Shown piece after piece: positions 13,442-21,734 of a stretch of 32,056 nt of DNA; within the stretch, counting starts at the first letter, position 1, and every line of letters begins with the position of its first letter. The stretch spans positions 1-32,056 of the forward strand of contig CAYFQB010000058.1 in assembly GCA_964345225.1 (NCBI GenBank), in the 5' to 3' direction. The notes under the pieces were generated by a model. It ran no database searches, was not told where the DNA came from, and saw only the letters and a program-made list of their open reading frames with translations. Position numbers and translations under genes: made by a program. Source of the DNA: CAYFQB01 sp964345225. GTDB lineage: Bacteria > Nitrospirota > Thermodesulfovibrionia > Thermodesulfovibrionales > UBA6898.

Positions 13442-14705
13442 TATCTTCTCTGTTGAGCCCGAAGAGTCTTTTGATTGTGGCTATCAATATATCTCGGTCC
13501 TCGGAGTCCTCTTTAAGAGCTGTTGTTGGTGCATGAATAAGTTTGTTTATAATTGAGTTGGCCATAATATCGATTGCCTTCCTTTCTTTTTCCTCAATAT
13601 CAGGCAGTCGGTTAAGCAGTTTCTTAAACTCTTCATTTTTTATCGACTCTGCCCACTCTCGAAGGGCGATAACTGTAGGCACTGAATCTAGCGAGGACAG
13701 CCATTTACTGAATGTCTCAACCTCCTCTTTTATAATCTCCTCAGCTTTCTCAGCCTCTTTCTTTCTTTCGAGGATGTTTGTGTCAACTACACCCTGCAGG
13801 TTATCAATGTCGTAAAGGTAAACATTGCCCAAATCATTAATCTCAGGATCAATATTCCTCGGAACCGATATATCTATGATAAATACAGGCTTGTTTTTCC
13901 TTTCTTTAAGTACCTTCTGCATCTGGCTTTTAAAGAGCACATAATTGGGTGATCCTGTTGAGCATATCAAAATGTCAGAATAGACCATTTCTTTAAGAAA
14001 ATCTTCAAAAATAATTGCCCGTCCATTAAATTCTTTAGCAAGTTCACAACCTCTTTCATAGGTTCTGTTAGCAACAACTATATCCTTGACCCCGTTGTTA
14101 ATTATATGTTTTGCAGCAAGTTCTGCCATTTCACCTGCACCCAGGAGCATAAACGATTTTTCCGAGAGATCCGTAAAAATTTTTTTCGCAAGCTCAACAG
14201 CTGCAAAACTTATAGACACGGCATTTTCAGCAATTTTGGTCTCGGTTCTAACCCTCTTTGCAACAGAAATGGATTTTTTCATTAGCCTATTGAGGTAAAT
14301 ACCTGTTGTTTTTTTCTCAAGGGCAAATTCAAAAGCTTCTTTAAGTTGTCCCAGTATCTGGGGTTCTCCCACCACCATTGAATCAAGACTTGATGCAACC
14401 CTGAAGACATGTCTGACAGCCTTCAGACCGTCATATAGATAGAGAGCATTATCAAGGGATTCTTTTTTAATATCAAAAAAATTGACCAGGAAAGTTTTTA
14501 TTGATTCGTATGCTTCGGAAACATCACTGGCATTTAGATAAATTTCTACCCTGTTACATGTTGAAATCACAACGGTCTCGTTGACTTCAGGAAGCTCTTT
14601 TATTTTAAATAGACCTTCCTCGAGTTTTGACCCGTTAAACGCCAGTTTTTCCCTTACATTGACATCGGCTGTTTTATGGTTGAGTCCTATAATTACGATA
14701 TTCAT
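13428..14705 (-). CDS. hemA: Glutamyl-tRNA reductase
   Basis: First step of C5-pathway tetrapyrrole synthesis: reduces glutamyl-tRNA to glutamate-1-semialdehyde using NADPH. The 425 residues show IGLNHKTADVNVREKLAF, the catalytic STCNRVEIY with Cys50, FRVASSLDSMVVGEPQILGQ, the nucleotide-binding LLGAGEMAELAAKHI and the C-terminal dimerisation helix (PDIEEKERKAIDIMANSIINKLIHAP). The length is normal. The start overlaps the ccsA/hemX-like stop by 4 nt and the end overlaps hemC, so the three are one translation-coupled operon. hemL and hemB are not in the window. Confidence 0.97.
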   Translation of the reverse strand: MNIVIIGLNHKTADVNVREKLAFNGSKLEEGLFKIKELPEVNETVVISTCNRVEIYLNASDVSEAYESIKTFLVNFFDIKKESLDNALYLYDGLKAVRHVFRVASSLDSMVVGEPQILGQLKEAFEFALEKKTTGIYLNRLMKKSISVAKRVRTETKIAENAVSISFAAVELAKKIFTDLSEKSFMLLGAGEMAELAAKHIINNGVKDIVVANRTYERGCELAKEFNGRAIIFEDFLKEMVYSDILICSTGSPNYVLFKSQMQKVLKERKNKPVFIIDISVPRNIDPEINDLGNVYLYDIDNLQGVVDTNILERKKEAEKAEEIIKEEVETFSKWLSSLDSVPTVIALREWAESIKNEEFKKLLNRLPDIEEKERKAIDIMANSIINKLIHAPTTALKEDSEDRDILIATIKRLFGLNREDNGKK

Positions 14706-15517
14706 TTGAAAGAATGCAGACCTTTTAAAAGTAGATTAACTCCAAAGAAGGTGAAGATAACTGCGGTGAATCCCACTATGGAAAGTATCGCAGCCCGTTT
14801 ACCCCTCCAGCCTACAGTAAGCCTGAGATGGAGAATCGAGGCATACATAAACCAGGTAATTAATGACCAGACCTCTTTGGGATCCCATCTCCAGTAACTT
14901 CCCCATGCGTCTTCTGCCCATAAAGCTCCTGTTATAATGGCAAGAGTGAACAATGGGAATCCAATTGTAATTAATTTGTAATTTATCTCATCAAGTATCT
15001 GTAGACTCGGCAGCCTCTGAAAAAGCTTGCCAAGCCTTTTGGATTTTACATAGTGCTCCTGTATGAGATACATTATGCCTATGCAGAATGCCAAAGCAAA
15101 TGCTGCATAACCTATAAAGGCTAATACGGTATGGATACCTAACCAGTAACTCTGGAGCAGGGGACTTAATGGCTCAATCTCGCGGGGAAGAATGGATGAA
15201 GAAAGCATGATTATGAATACCAATGGAATGATAAATGATCCGAGTAACCCGAGTTTGTATCTATATTCCAGAAAGAAAAATATCAATATAATACACCATG
15301 CAAAAAATGATGATGCCTCATGCAGATTTGCTATAGGGATATGTCCAGAGATGATATACCTGGCAACAATGTTGGAAGTATGAATGGCAAAGCCGATTGT
15401 ACAAAGGCTGAGCATTATAATTGAGGTTGTTTTAGTGCCCTTGAAAAGCTCAAGCAGGCTAACAATTGCAGCTGCAAAATAAAAAGTGAGAGCCAGTTCA
15501 AAAAGGATTATTTCCAT
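14702..15517 (-). CDS. ccsA: Cytochrome c assembly family membrane protein (CcsA/HemX-like)
   Basis: An integral membrane protein (about 8 segments, 271 residues from the ATG at 15517). It carries the tryptophan-rich haem-handling motif WGSYWRWDPKEVWSLITWF of PF01578 and conserved histidines such as LHEAS and GIHTVLAFIGYA. CcsA with a ResB/Ccs1 partner exports haem and attaches it to apocytochrome c. HemX, in the same superfamily, is encoded next to hemA and affects HemA levels, so both names are possible. The ATG at 15517 shares one base with the preceding stop (TGATG). An upstream TTG at 15526 is less likely. No ResB gene is present in the window. Confidence 0.85.
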   Translation of the reverse strand: MEIILFELALTFYFAAAIVSLLELFKGTKTTSIIMLSLCTIGFAIHTSNIVARYIISGHIPIANLHEASSFFAWCIILIFFFLEYRYKLGLLGSFIIPLVFIIMLSSSILPREIEPLSPLLQSYWLGIHTVLAFIGYAAFALAFCIGIMYLIQEHYVKSKRLGKLFQRLPSLQILDEINYKLITIGFPLFTLAIITGALWAEDAWGSYWRWDPKEVWSLITWFMYASILHLRLTVGWRGKRAAILSIVGFTAVIFTFFGVNLLLKGLHSFK

Positions 15518-16260
15518 CAAAAGCAACCGAGCTGACAGTTTTTTATCTTTATGCCGACTTCATCTGCAGCAGCACCTACTTCTCTGTAAGGGATTTTAAG
15601 TCCTTCCGCAATTTTCCGCGCATCAGCACATGAAATTCTTCTTTTGATAGAGTTTTTATCTAACTCTTTTTCCAGCTTTTTTTTCATTAACAGTTTAATA
15701 AAAAACTTGAAAAAACCCTTATATTCTTTTTTATCAGAAAAGGTCTTGCAGAAAACCTTTGTTTTTTTGCTGATCTCGGGAAGTTCAGCCTCATTATTAT
15801 AAAATATGATATCTGAAATAGATACGAGTTTATAAATACCTGTTTTCCATTGCTTTTTATAAGCTCCAAATATAAATATTACAATATCAGGATTTAAAAA
15901 CTCAATTGCACTGTTGCCTTCGACGATTATGCCATCGAGATGCGAAAGCCTTTTGACAGATTCAGGAAGCACCTTATAAATGCTTGAACGGGGTGATTTA
16001 ACCCATAAAACCCCGGAAGCACCTGCTTTTATAGTCCTCCATGTGTCCTTGTTTTTTTCCATTAGAATTTTCTTGTCGGTGATTATTAGAGGCGGAGAAG
16101 GAGTTTTTGTAAATTTTATAAAGCCCCATCTGTTTAAAGAGCAGGGAGCAGAGCGCTTGGAGTTAAGGTTTTTGAAATATTTAAGAATGGCGGTTGCTAA
16201 TGTTGTTTTCCCTGTCCCGCTGTATGTGCCTCCAATTCCGATAATAAATGGTCTGTTCAT
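15517..16260 (-). CDS. P-loop NTPase, MobB/CobB-like, with C-terminal CQLGCF motif
   Basis: 247 residues. The N terminus has the P-loop IGGTYSGTGKTTLATAIL (Lys18) as in MobB and CobB-type ATPases/GTPases. A middle part has GIIVEGNSAIEFLNPDIVIFIF, a Walker-B-like strand typical of MobB. The C-terminal ~45 residues are a separate small domain, SCADARKIAEGLKIPYREVG ... IKIKNCQLGCF, with three cysteines, seen in anaerobe MobB-like proteins as I recall. It lies head-to-head with the formate dehydrogenase gene, whose enzyme needs a bis-MGD cofactor, so a role in molybdenum-cofactor maturation is plausible. Residues ~33-44 (NSKRSAPCSLNR) look derived from simple-sequence DNA. Confidence 0.6.
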   Translation of the reverse strand: MNRPFIIGIGGTYSGTGKTTLATAILKYFKNLNSKRSAPCSLNRWGFIKFTKTPSPPLIITDKKILMEKNKDTWRTIKAGASGVLWVKSPRSSIYKVLPESVKRLSHLDGIIVEGNSAIEFLNPDIVIFIFGAYKKQWKTGIYKLVSISDIIFYNNEAELPEISKKTKVFCKTFSDKKEYKGFFKFFIKLLMKKKLEKELDKNSIKRRISCADARKIAEGLKIPYREVGAAADEVGIKIKNCQLGCF

Positions 16261-16312
16261 ATAAATTATATGTTATTTTAACAGAACATCTGCAATAGTT
16301 AACAGTTTAGTT

Positions 16313-16340
16313 TTGTAATAGCTGTATTTTGTGTTAAATT
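16313..16340 (+). promoter_or_regulatory. Possible promoter giving a leaderless fdhA mRNA
   Basis: TTGTAA (16313-16318) and TAAATT (16335-16340) are spaced by 16 bp, and transcription would start at about the GTG at 16347. No Shine-Dalgarno precedes that GTG. Both boxes are only partial matches, so this is tentative. Confidence 0.3.
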
Positions 16341-16346
16341 AATCTA

Positions 16347-18401
16347 GTGGAAAAAATTTCTACAATATGCCCCTATTGTGGATGCGGATGCGGTCTTTAT
16401 CTTCATGTTGAAAAAGGTGTCTTAAAAGGGGTATCCCCGAGCAGAAATCATCCAGTAAATACGGGCAGCCTTTGTGTCAAAGGATGGAACTGTTTTGAAT
16501 TTGTCCAGCATCCTGACAGACTAAAGTATCCGCTTATCAGAAAGAACGGTTCATTTAGAAAAGCTTCATGGGATGAGGCACTTGATTATATCGCAAAAAG
16601 GCTAATAAAGATAAGAGATACTTCAGGTCCTGACTCCATTGGAATTCTCAGCTCTGCTAAATGCACAAATGAGGAAAATTATCTGATGATGAAATTTGCA
16701 AGAGCCATAATCGGGACAAATAATGTTGACCACTGTGCTCGACTTTGCCATTCATCGACTGTGGGTGGACTGGCAGGTGCTTTTGGCTCAGGGGCAATGA
16801 CCAACTCAATAAGTGAAATTAAAGATGCAAAGATCCTGTTTGTAATAGGATCCAATACCACAGAGCAGCACCCCATGATAGCAATGCACATGCTGGATGC
16901 TGTTAATAGAGGAGCACTCCTGATTGTTGCTGATCCAAGAAGGAACATGATTGCTGAACTTGCACATGTTCATTTGAAGCACAAGAGCGGGACTGACGTA
17001 GCGCTTCTTAACAGTATAACGAATGTAATTATTAATGAAGGGCTGGTCGATATTGACTTTATTAAAAGAAGGACAGAAAATTTTGATGAATTTGAAAAAG
17101 TCATAAAATACTATACACCTCAAATAGGTGAATCTATTACTGGTGTTCCTGCGGATGATATACGAAAAGTTGCAAGGTTATATGCAATGGAAAACAGGTC
17201 CATGCTGTTCTTTGCAATGGGCATTACACAGCATGTAACAGGTGTTGATAATGTCCGTGCTTGTGCAAATCTTACAATGTTGACAGCCCATGTCGGGCAT
17301 GCAATATCTGGTCTAAACCCTTTGAGGGGGCAGAATAATGTTCAGGGCTCATGCGATATGGGAGCTCTTCCGGAGGTTTATTCAGGCTACCAAAGTGTCA
17401 GAGATATCACAAAAAGGAAAAAATTTGAAAACACATGGGGAACAAAGCTTCCTCTAAATCCGGGTCTTACCCTTATGGAGATGCTCAGGGCTTCTCATGA
17501 GAATAAATTAAAGGCCATGTATATTATGGGTGAAAATCCAGTTATTTCAGATCCTGATTCCAGACATACAGTAGAGGCGCTAAAAAAACTGAAATTTCTA
17601 GTAGTACAGGACATATTTATAACAGAGACCACCCGGCTTGCGGACGTTGTCCTTCCTGCAGCGAGTTTTGCCGAAAAGGACGGCACTTTTACTAATACAG
17701 AGAGAAGGGTTCAGAAGATAAGAAAGGCCGTCAAGCCTGTTGGGGATTCAAAACCGGACTGGAGAATAATCTGTGAGATCTCAAAGAAGATGGGCTATGA
17801 TATGGATTACAATGCCCCCCATGAGATAATGGAAGAAATAGCCCTTCTAACGCCTTCATACAGGGGCATACTTCATCACAGGCTTGATGAGAGTTTTGGG
17901 ATTCAATGGCCATGCACCGATGTCAATCATCCAGGAACTCAATTTTTACACAGGAAAAAATTTGCAAGGGGGCTTGGCTCATTTATTCCTGTTCATTATA
18001 TCCCGCCCGATGAACAGCCTGATAAAAAATATCCTCTAGTCCTCACGACAGGAAGAAATTATTTCCAATATCACACAGGGACAATGACAAGAAGAACTGC
18101 AACTCTCGAGAGGGAACAGCCTGAGTGCTTGGTGGAGATAAATTCTGAGGACTCAAAAGCGCTTGGCATTAAAAACCGTGAAAAGATAAAGGTGTCAACC
18201 AGAAGAGGAAGCATAGAGGCCATTGCGAATATTACGGATAAGATAATCAGGGGCACAATATTTATTCCTTTTCATTTTTTTGAGGCATCTGCAAATTTAC
18301 TGACAAACCCTGCACTGGATCCGGAAGCAAAAATTCCTGAATACAAGGTATGTGCGGCAAAAGTGGAGAAAATACGTGAAAAAAGATCTTGTACTGGATA
18401 A
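16347..18401 (+). CDS. fdhA: Formate dehydrogenase catalytic subunit (molybdopterin, cysteine type)
   Basis: Oxidises formate to CO2 (or the reverse) at a Mo/W-bis-MGD centre. The 684 residues start with a [4Fe-4S] site, Cys8-x2-Cys11-x3-Cys15-x27-Cys43 (CPYCGCGCG ... SLCVKGW). The metal ligand is Cys134 in ARLCHSSTVGG, where E. coli FdhF has selenocysteine followed by the same His. LNPLRGQNNVQGSCDMG carries the conserved arginine. The C-terminal molydop-binding domain has TTGRNYFQYHTGTMTRR. There is no Tat signal, so it is cytoplasmic. It begins at GTG with no Shine-Dalgarno and is followed by overlapping Fe-S and flavin subunit genes. Close homologues act as soluble NAD(P)-linked enzymes. 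Confidence 0.92.
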   Translation: MEKISTICPYCGCGCGLYLHVEKGVLKGVSPSRNHPVNTGSLCVKGWNCFEFVQHPDRLKYPLIRKNGSFRKASWDEALDYIAKRLIKIRDTSGPDSIGILSSAKCTNEENYLMMKFARAIIGTNNVDHCARLCHSSTVGGLAGAFGSGAMTNSISEIKDAKILFVIGSNTTEQHPMIAMHMLDAVNRGALLIVADPRRNMIAELAHVHLKHKSGTDVALLNSITNVIINEGLVDIDFIKRRTENFDEFEKVIKYYTPQIGESITGVPADDIRKVARLYAMENRSMLFFAMGITQHVTGVDNVRACANLTMLTAHVGHAISGLNPLRGQNNVQGSCDMGALPEVYSGYQSVRDITKRKKFENTWGTKLPLNPGLTLMEMLRASHENKLKAMYIMGENPVISDPDSRHTVEALKKLKFLVVQDIFITETTRLADVVLPAASFAEKDGTFTNTERRVQKIRKAVKPVGDSKPDWRIICEISKKMGYDMDYNAPHEIMEEIALLTPSYRGILHHRLDESFGIQWPCTDVNHPGTQFLHRKKFARGLGSFIPVHYIPPDEQPDKKYPLVLTTGRNYFQYHTGTMTRRTATLEREQPECLVEINSEDSKALGIKNREKIKVSTRRGSIEAIANITDKIIRGTIFIPFHFFEASANLLTNPALDPEAKIPEYKVCAAKVEKIREKRSCTG

Positions 18402-19461
18402 AAATTATTTATCATACTGGCTCCGGCAGTTAAGGAAGGAAAGAGAACTGACAGGTCCTATAAAGGATATTAATCAGGAGTTTGTTTTTAAAAATATCGA
18501 TCAGATTCATGAGATCAGCCTTGAATATCCGACGACCTTGTGCCTGCCCAAGGAATTTGTATTTCCGCAGTTAGAAGAGATGTTTGAATATTCCGAAGGA
18601 AGGATTCATGATCTCATTAACACTCGAAAGAGAATTATTTTCGGTGCAAGGCCATGCGACATATCAGCAATAAATCTGATTGACAGATTCTATAGCGCTG
18701 AAACCGAATCGTCATATGACATTAAGAATCCAAACAGAAAATTTCAAGACAGTTATTACTTCTCAAGAAGAAAGAATATGATATTCATTTCCCTTGGGTG
18801 CAACAATCCGGAACCCACATGTTTTTGTAACAGCCTGGGTACCGGCCCTTTTCTTGAATCCGGTTTTGATGTTCAGCTTACTGATTTAGGTGACAGATTT
18901 TTTGTCAGTATAGGTTCTCATGCAGGAAGAAGCATTACTGAACCTTACAAACACCTGTTTGAATCCGCCAAGAAGCAGGATTATGATGACCGGTACGAAA
19001 TTTTACTCAGTGTTCAGACAAAGTTTGAAAAGAGGATTAATCTTGAAGAAACAAGAGAAAAGATCCTTGCTGGCAAAGTACCGGATTCCCTATGGGAGTG
19101 GGTAGCGGCAAGGTGTTTTGAATGCGGTGGCTGTGTTTATGAATGTCCTGTATGCACATGTTTTAATGTTGTGGATAGGTTCGAGACTAAAGTGAGGGGA
19201 AAGAGAATAAGAATCTGGGATACTTGCTTTTTTAAAGGGTTTACCAGAATGGCGGGAGGGAGTATCCCGGCTGAAAAAAAAGTGTTAAGGACAAAGAGGT
19301 GGTGGTACCATAAAGTGATTTATTACCCTGAGCAGTTTAAGAAATTCGGATGCGTTGGCTGTGGCAGATGCACTATTGTGTGTCCCGGAAGAATTGATAT
19401 AGCAACAATATCCCAGAAGATAAAGAAGTGGAGAATTAATGGGCAGAGGTCAAGCAGCTAA
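18376..19461 (+). CDS. 4Fe-4S dicluster electron-transfer subunit (HydB/AsrA-like)
   Basis: 361 residues, related to the beta subunit of sulfhydrogenases and to anaerobic sulfite reductase subunit A. Motifs are FGARPCDISAINLID, SLGCNNPEPTCFCNSLGTGPF, a first ferredoxin cluster site CFECGGCVYECPVC and a second CVGCGRCTIVCPGRIDIA. It should pass electrons between FdhA and the flavin subunit. The GTG at 18376 has GGAG 7 nt upstream and is chosen over the open frame from 18352, which runs further into fdhA. It overlaps fdhA by 26 nt and the next gene by 23 nt. Confidence 0.88.
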   Translation: MKKDLVLDKNYLSYWLRQLRKERELTGPIKDINQEFVFKNIDQIHEISLEYPTTLCLPKEFVFPQLEEMFEYSEGRIHDLINTRKRIIFGARPCDISAINLIDRFYSAETESSYDIKNPNRKFQDSYYFSRRKNMIFISLGCNNPEPTCFCNSLGTGPFLESGFDVQLTDLGDRFFVSIGSHAGRSITEPYKHLFESAKKQDYDDRYEILLSVQTKFEKRINLEETREKILAGKVPDSLWEWVAARCFECGGCVYECPVCTCFNVVDRFETKVRGKRIRIWDTCFFKGFTRMAGGSIPAEKKVLRTKRWWYHKVIYYPEQFKKFGCVGCGRCTIVCPGRIDIATISQKIKKWRINGQRSSS

Positions 19462-20287
19462 GAACAGCAAGAATATCTTTATGCCTTTTCGGGCAACAGT
19501 TAAAGAAATTTTTGATACAGGATGTGATGTTAAAATATTTCATGTAATCCAGGGTCGAAAAGTAGATTATTCCCCAGGGCAGTTCTTTATGGTATCTCTA
19601 TGGGGTGCAGGAGAGGCGCCAATATCAGTAACATCCACAAAAGGACTGCAAAAACATATTGAGTTCGGAATAAAAAAGGTAGGTACGGTTACCACTGCCC
19701 TGCACAGTCTTAAAAAGGGAGACAGTATTTGGCTGAGAGGTCCCTATGGAAACGGATTCCTTACCGGATCGGCAAAGAAAAAGGACGTTATTTTTATTGC
19801 TGGAGGTATTGGCATAGTACCTTTACGTTCTTTAATAAATTTTGTTCTTATGCACAGGGACAGGTTTAAAAAAATCTTTTTGCTATACGGAGCAAAAAAT
19901 CCTTCAGAGATACTCTTTGAACAGGATATAAAGGGATGGAGGAAGAAGGGGATAGATGTTATTCTTACCGTTGATGTGAAAGATAGAGGCTGGAAGGACT
20001 ACGAGGGGCTTGTTACAGAGCATCTTGATAAGATAAGGACGGATTTTAAAAAGGCATATTCTTATATATGCGGTCCGGAGATCATGATAAATAAAGTAGC
20101 TGAACTGCTCTCTTCAGGGGGGATGCCTGATACACAGATTTGGGCTACGCTTGAGGCACGCATGAAATGTGCTGTTGGGAAATGCGGGCAATGTTATATA
20201 GACGGCATATATGCATGTACTCACGGCCCTGTTTTTAACTATGCACAGGTCAAACAAATCAGGTACACTTCCCGTATTTCTTCTTAA
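19439..20287 (+). CDS. FAD/NAD(P)-binding oxidoreductase subunit (HydG/AsrB-like)
   Basis: 282 residues of the ferredoxin-NADP reductase fold, related to the gamma subunit of sulfhydrogenases. The FAD site is YSPGQFFMVSLWGAGEAPISVTS and the NAD(P) site FIAGGIGIVPLRSLINF. A C-terminal [2Fe-2S] site has spacing C-x4-C-x2-C-x7-C (KCAVGKCGQCYIDGIYACTHG, from ~Cys244). It would exchange electrons with NAD(P), making the three-gene set a soluble NAD(P)-dependent formate dehydrogenase. The ATG at 19439 has GGAG 5 nt upstream; MPFRAT at 19481 is an alternative. A foldback repeat starts about 3 nt after its stop. Confidence 0.88.
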   Translation: MGRGQAAKNSKNIFMPFRATVKEIFDTGCDVKIFHVIQGRKVDYSPGQFFMVSLWGAGEAPISVTSTKGLQKHIEFGIKKVGTVTTALHSLKKGDSIWLRGPYGNGFLTGSAKKKDVIFIAGGIGIVPLRSLINFVLMHRDRFKKIFLLYGAKNPSEILFEQDIKGWRKKGIDVILTVDVKDRGWKDYEGLVTEHLDKIRTDFKKAYSYICGPEIMINKVAELLSSGGMPDTQIWATLEARMKCAVGKCGQCYIDGIYACTHGPVFNYAQVKQIRYTSRISS

Positions 20288-20289
20288 AT

Positions 20290-20606
20290 TGACCCCAAAG
20301 ATGCGTTTGATGCAAGTATACATGTTATATAGTTGGGCATGTTTCTTGAGCAGACATAGGGAAATTTTTGGCACCCGTCATTTTACCCCGACTTTTCGGG
20401 AGGCGAAATAAGCGTTCCCGATGAGTCGGGACGAATTTTTACTGTTTGACCCCGTAGAACGGGGTAAACCGTATACGGGGGAGTTTAAAAATTCGAGCGA
20501 ATGAGTCATGAGACGGGTAAAAATTTCCCTCCAGGGAGCGAAAGGAATATGTCCAACTAATTAATCTGCCTGCTATTTTTATACTGAAATGAAATTTTTG
20601 GGTAAA
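20290..20606. repeat. Long foldback element, copy B
   Basis: The same element as 6525-6818 in the same orientation, about 317 bp. Long blocks are identical, including CATGTTATATAGTTGGGCAT and TTAAAAATTCGAGCGAATGA, and both central hairpins are kept. It differs by an inserted CCCGACTTTTCGGGA palindrome and a swapped TCCCGATGAGTCGGGA block in the left arm. The outer ends (ACCCCAAAGATGCG, left; ATTTTTGGGTAAA, right) are more diverged than in copy A. It begins directly after the flavin-subunit stop. The rest of the gap to 20972 holds a terminator, tRNA-Pro, a tRNA fragment and a possible promoter. Confidence 0.8.
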
Positions 20607-20707
20607 TAAAATATACAAGAAGTTGGGACGGTGGTTTTCAATGAATAACCCAGACGGCCTAAAAAGATTTAAAAAAATGGGAAGTGTCCCTGATAATGAA
20701 AAAAATT

Positions 20708-20744
20708 AAAAAAAATAAGAGACACAGTGTCTCTTATTTTTTTT
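20708..20744. terminator. Perfect palindromic two-way terminator
   Basis: A 37-nt perfect palindrome centred on 20726: AAAAAAAATAAGAGACAC, one A, then its exact complement ending in eight T. A GC-moderate stem flanked by A- and T-runs works on both strands. It would end the fdh operon from the left and the tRNA-Pro transcript from the right. Confidence 0.85.
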
Positions 20745-20771
20745 CGGGGCGATCCCGATATAAAAAATAAA

Positions 20772-20848
20772 TGGTCGGGATGGGCGGATTTGAACCGCCG
20801 GCTTCACGGTCCCGAACCGTGCGCGCTACCAGACTGCGCTACATCCCG
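20772..20848 (-). tRNA. tRNA-Pro (anticodon CGG)
   Basis: On the minus strand the acceptor CGGGATG (from 20848) pairs with CATCCCG. The D-arm is GCGCAGTCTGGTAGCGC. Anticodon stem CACGG/CCGTG closes the loop TTCGGGA, giving anticodon CGG for codon CCG. The T-arm holds GGTTCAAATCC. The discriminator is A at 20775 and CCA is encoded at 20774-20772. The length is 77 nt and all stems pair. A perfect terminator follows 28 nt downstream. Confidence 0.96.
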
Positions 20849-20881
20849 TCGGTATTTTGTATCGGGACGGCTTAATAGTAT

Positions 20882-20893
20882 CGAACCGTGCGC
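20882..20893 (-). repeat. 12-nt copy of the tRNA-Pro anticodon arm upstream of the gene
   Basis: CGAACCGTGCGC at 20882-20893 repeats 20813-20824 in the tRNA (D-stem end through the 5' anticodon stem and loop). It lies 34 nt upstream of the tRNA 5' end. The match is short but parallels the larger partial copy beside tRNA-Leu. Confidence 0.45.
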
Positions 20894-20936
20894 CCCGAAT
20901 ATGCAATAATAAGAATCATAAGCATCCAAAGTCAAG

Positions 20937-20966
20937 TCGACAACAACAAATTATCTCTGTTACACT
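20937..20966 (+). promoter_or_regulatory. Possible promoter giving a leaderless fdhD mRNA
   Basis: TCGACA (20937-20942), an 18-bp spacer and TACACT (20961-20966) would place the transcription start at about 20973, the A of the fdhD ATG. No Shine-Dalgarno exists before that ATG. The -10 match is modest. Confidence 0.35.
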
Positions 20967-20972
20967 TTTATT

Positions 20973-21734
20973 ATGGAAGCATATAAAAATATACGGATAT
21001 CTAAGATTAAAGAAAGTTCACCAGAGGAGACGGATGATCTTGTTGCAGTCGAAAAAAGGCTGAAAATTTCTTTTAATGGAGAAAATTTGATTAACATATA
21101 CTGTACGCCTTTAATGATTCGTGAACTCGTGGTAGGTATAATCCATAATGAAGGGCTTTTATCAGGTGATTGGTGTGAAGAAAGAATAAACATTGAGTAT
21201 GGAGAAGAAATACATGCTGATATCCCTTCATCCGGTACTGTTTATAAAGGTGAGTCAACCGTAACGTCGGGATGTGCCGGCGGCTTAAGTTTTTCGAGAC
21301 AGCTTCCAGAAAGGAAAATCTTGGATAATACCGTATTTAATATCGAAACTGTTAGAGCAATGTACAGTGAATTCCAGAAGAAGTCTGAGGTCTTCAGGCT
21401 TACCGGAGGGGTACACAGCGCTGCTCTTGCTGACGGGAATAAGATGATTGTCTTCTCTGAGGACATAGGAAGACATAATGCTGCAGATAAGGTAATAGGA
21501 TATTTAATCCTTGAGAAGATTCCCTTTCAGGGCAAGATGATGCTTACAAGCGGAAGACTGTCATCCGACATAGTGATGAAATGTTATAAATGCGGAATCC
21601 CACTGTTGGTCAGCAGGTCTGCGCCTACCAGTAATGCTGTTGAAATTGCTGAATCGGCAGGGATTACACTTGTTGGTTTTATGCGAGGGAAGAGGATGAA
21701 TGTCTATACCGTAAAGCACAGGATAGTATTATAA
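20973..21734 (+). CDS. fdhD: Formate dehydrogenase accessory sulfurtransferase FdhD
   Basis: Transfers sulfur from a cysteine desulfurase to the molybdenum cofactor, a step required for formate dehydrogenase activity. The 253 residues have the family core: FRLTGGVHSAAL, EDIGRHNAADKVIG, LTSGRLSSDIVMKCYKCGIPLLVSRSAPTSNAVEIAE and GFMRGKRMNVYT. The sulfur-carrying region reads VTSGCAGGLSF with one cysteine, where E. coli has a CxxC pair. It lies 0.7 kb after the fdh structural genes. It has no Shine-Dalgarno, and its 3' end overlaps the end of the opposite-strand gene by 6 nt. Confidence 0.94.
   Translation: MEAYKNIRISKIKESSPEETDDLVAVEKRLKISFNGENLINIYCTPLMIRELVVGIIHNEGLLSGDWCEERINIEYGEEIHADIPSSGTVYKGESTVTSGCAGGLSFSRQLPERKILDNTVFNIETVRAMYSEFQKKSEVFRLTGGVHSAALADGNKMIVFSEDIGRHNAADKVIGYLILEKIPFQGKMMLTSGRLSSDIVMKCYKCGIPLLVSRSAPTSNAVEIAESAGITLVGFMRGKRMNVYTVKHRIVL

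Noticed and set aside
16734..16750. Selenocysteine codon in fdhA
   Set aside because: The ligand position is a TGC cysteine codon (Cys134 before His); there is no in-frame TGA.
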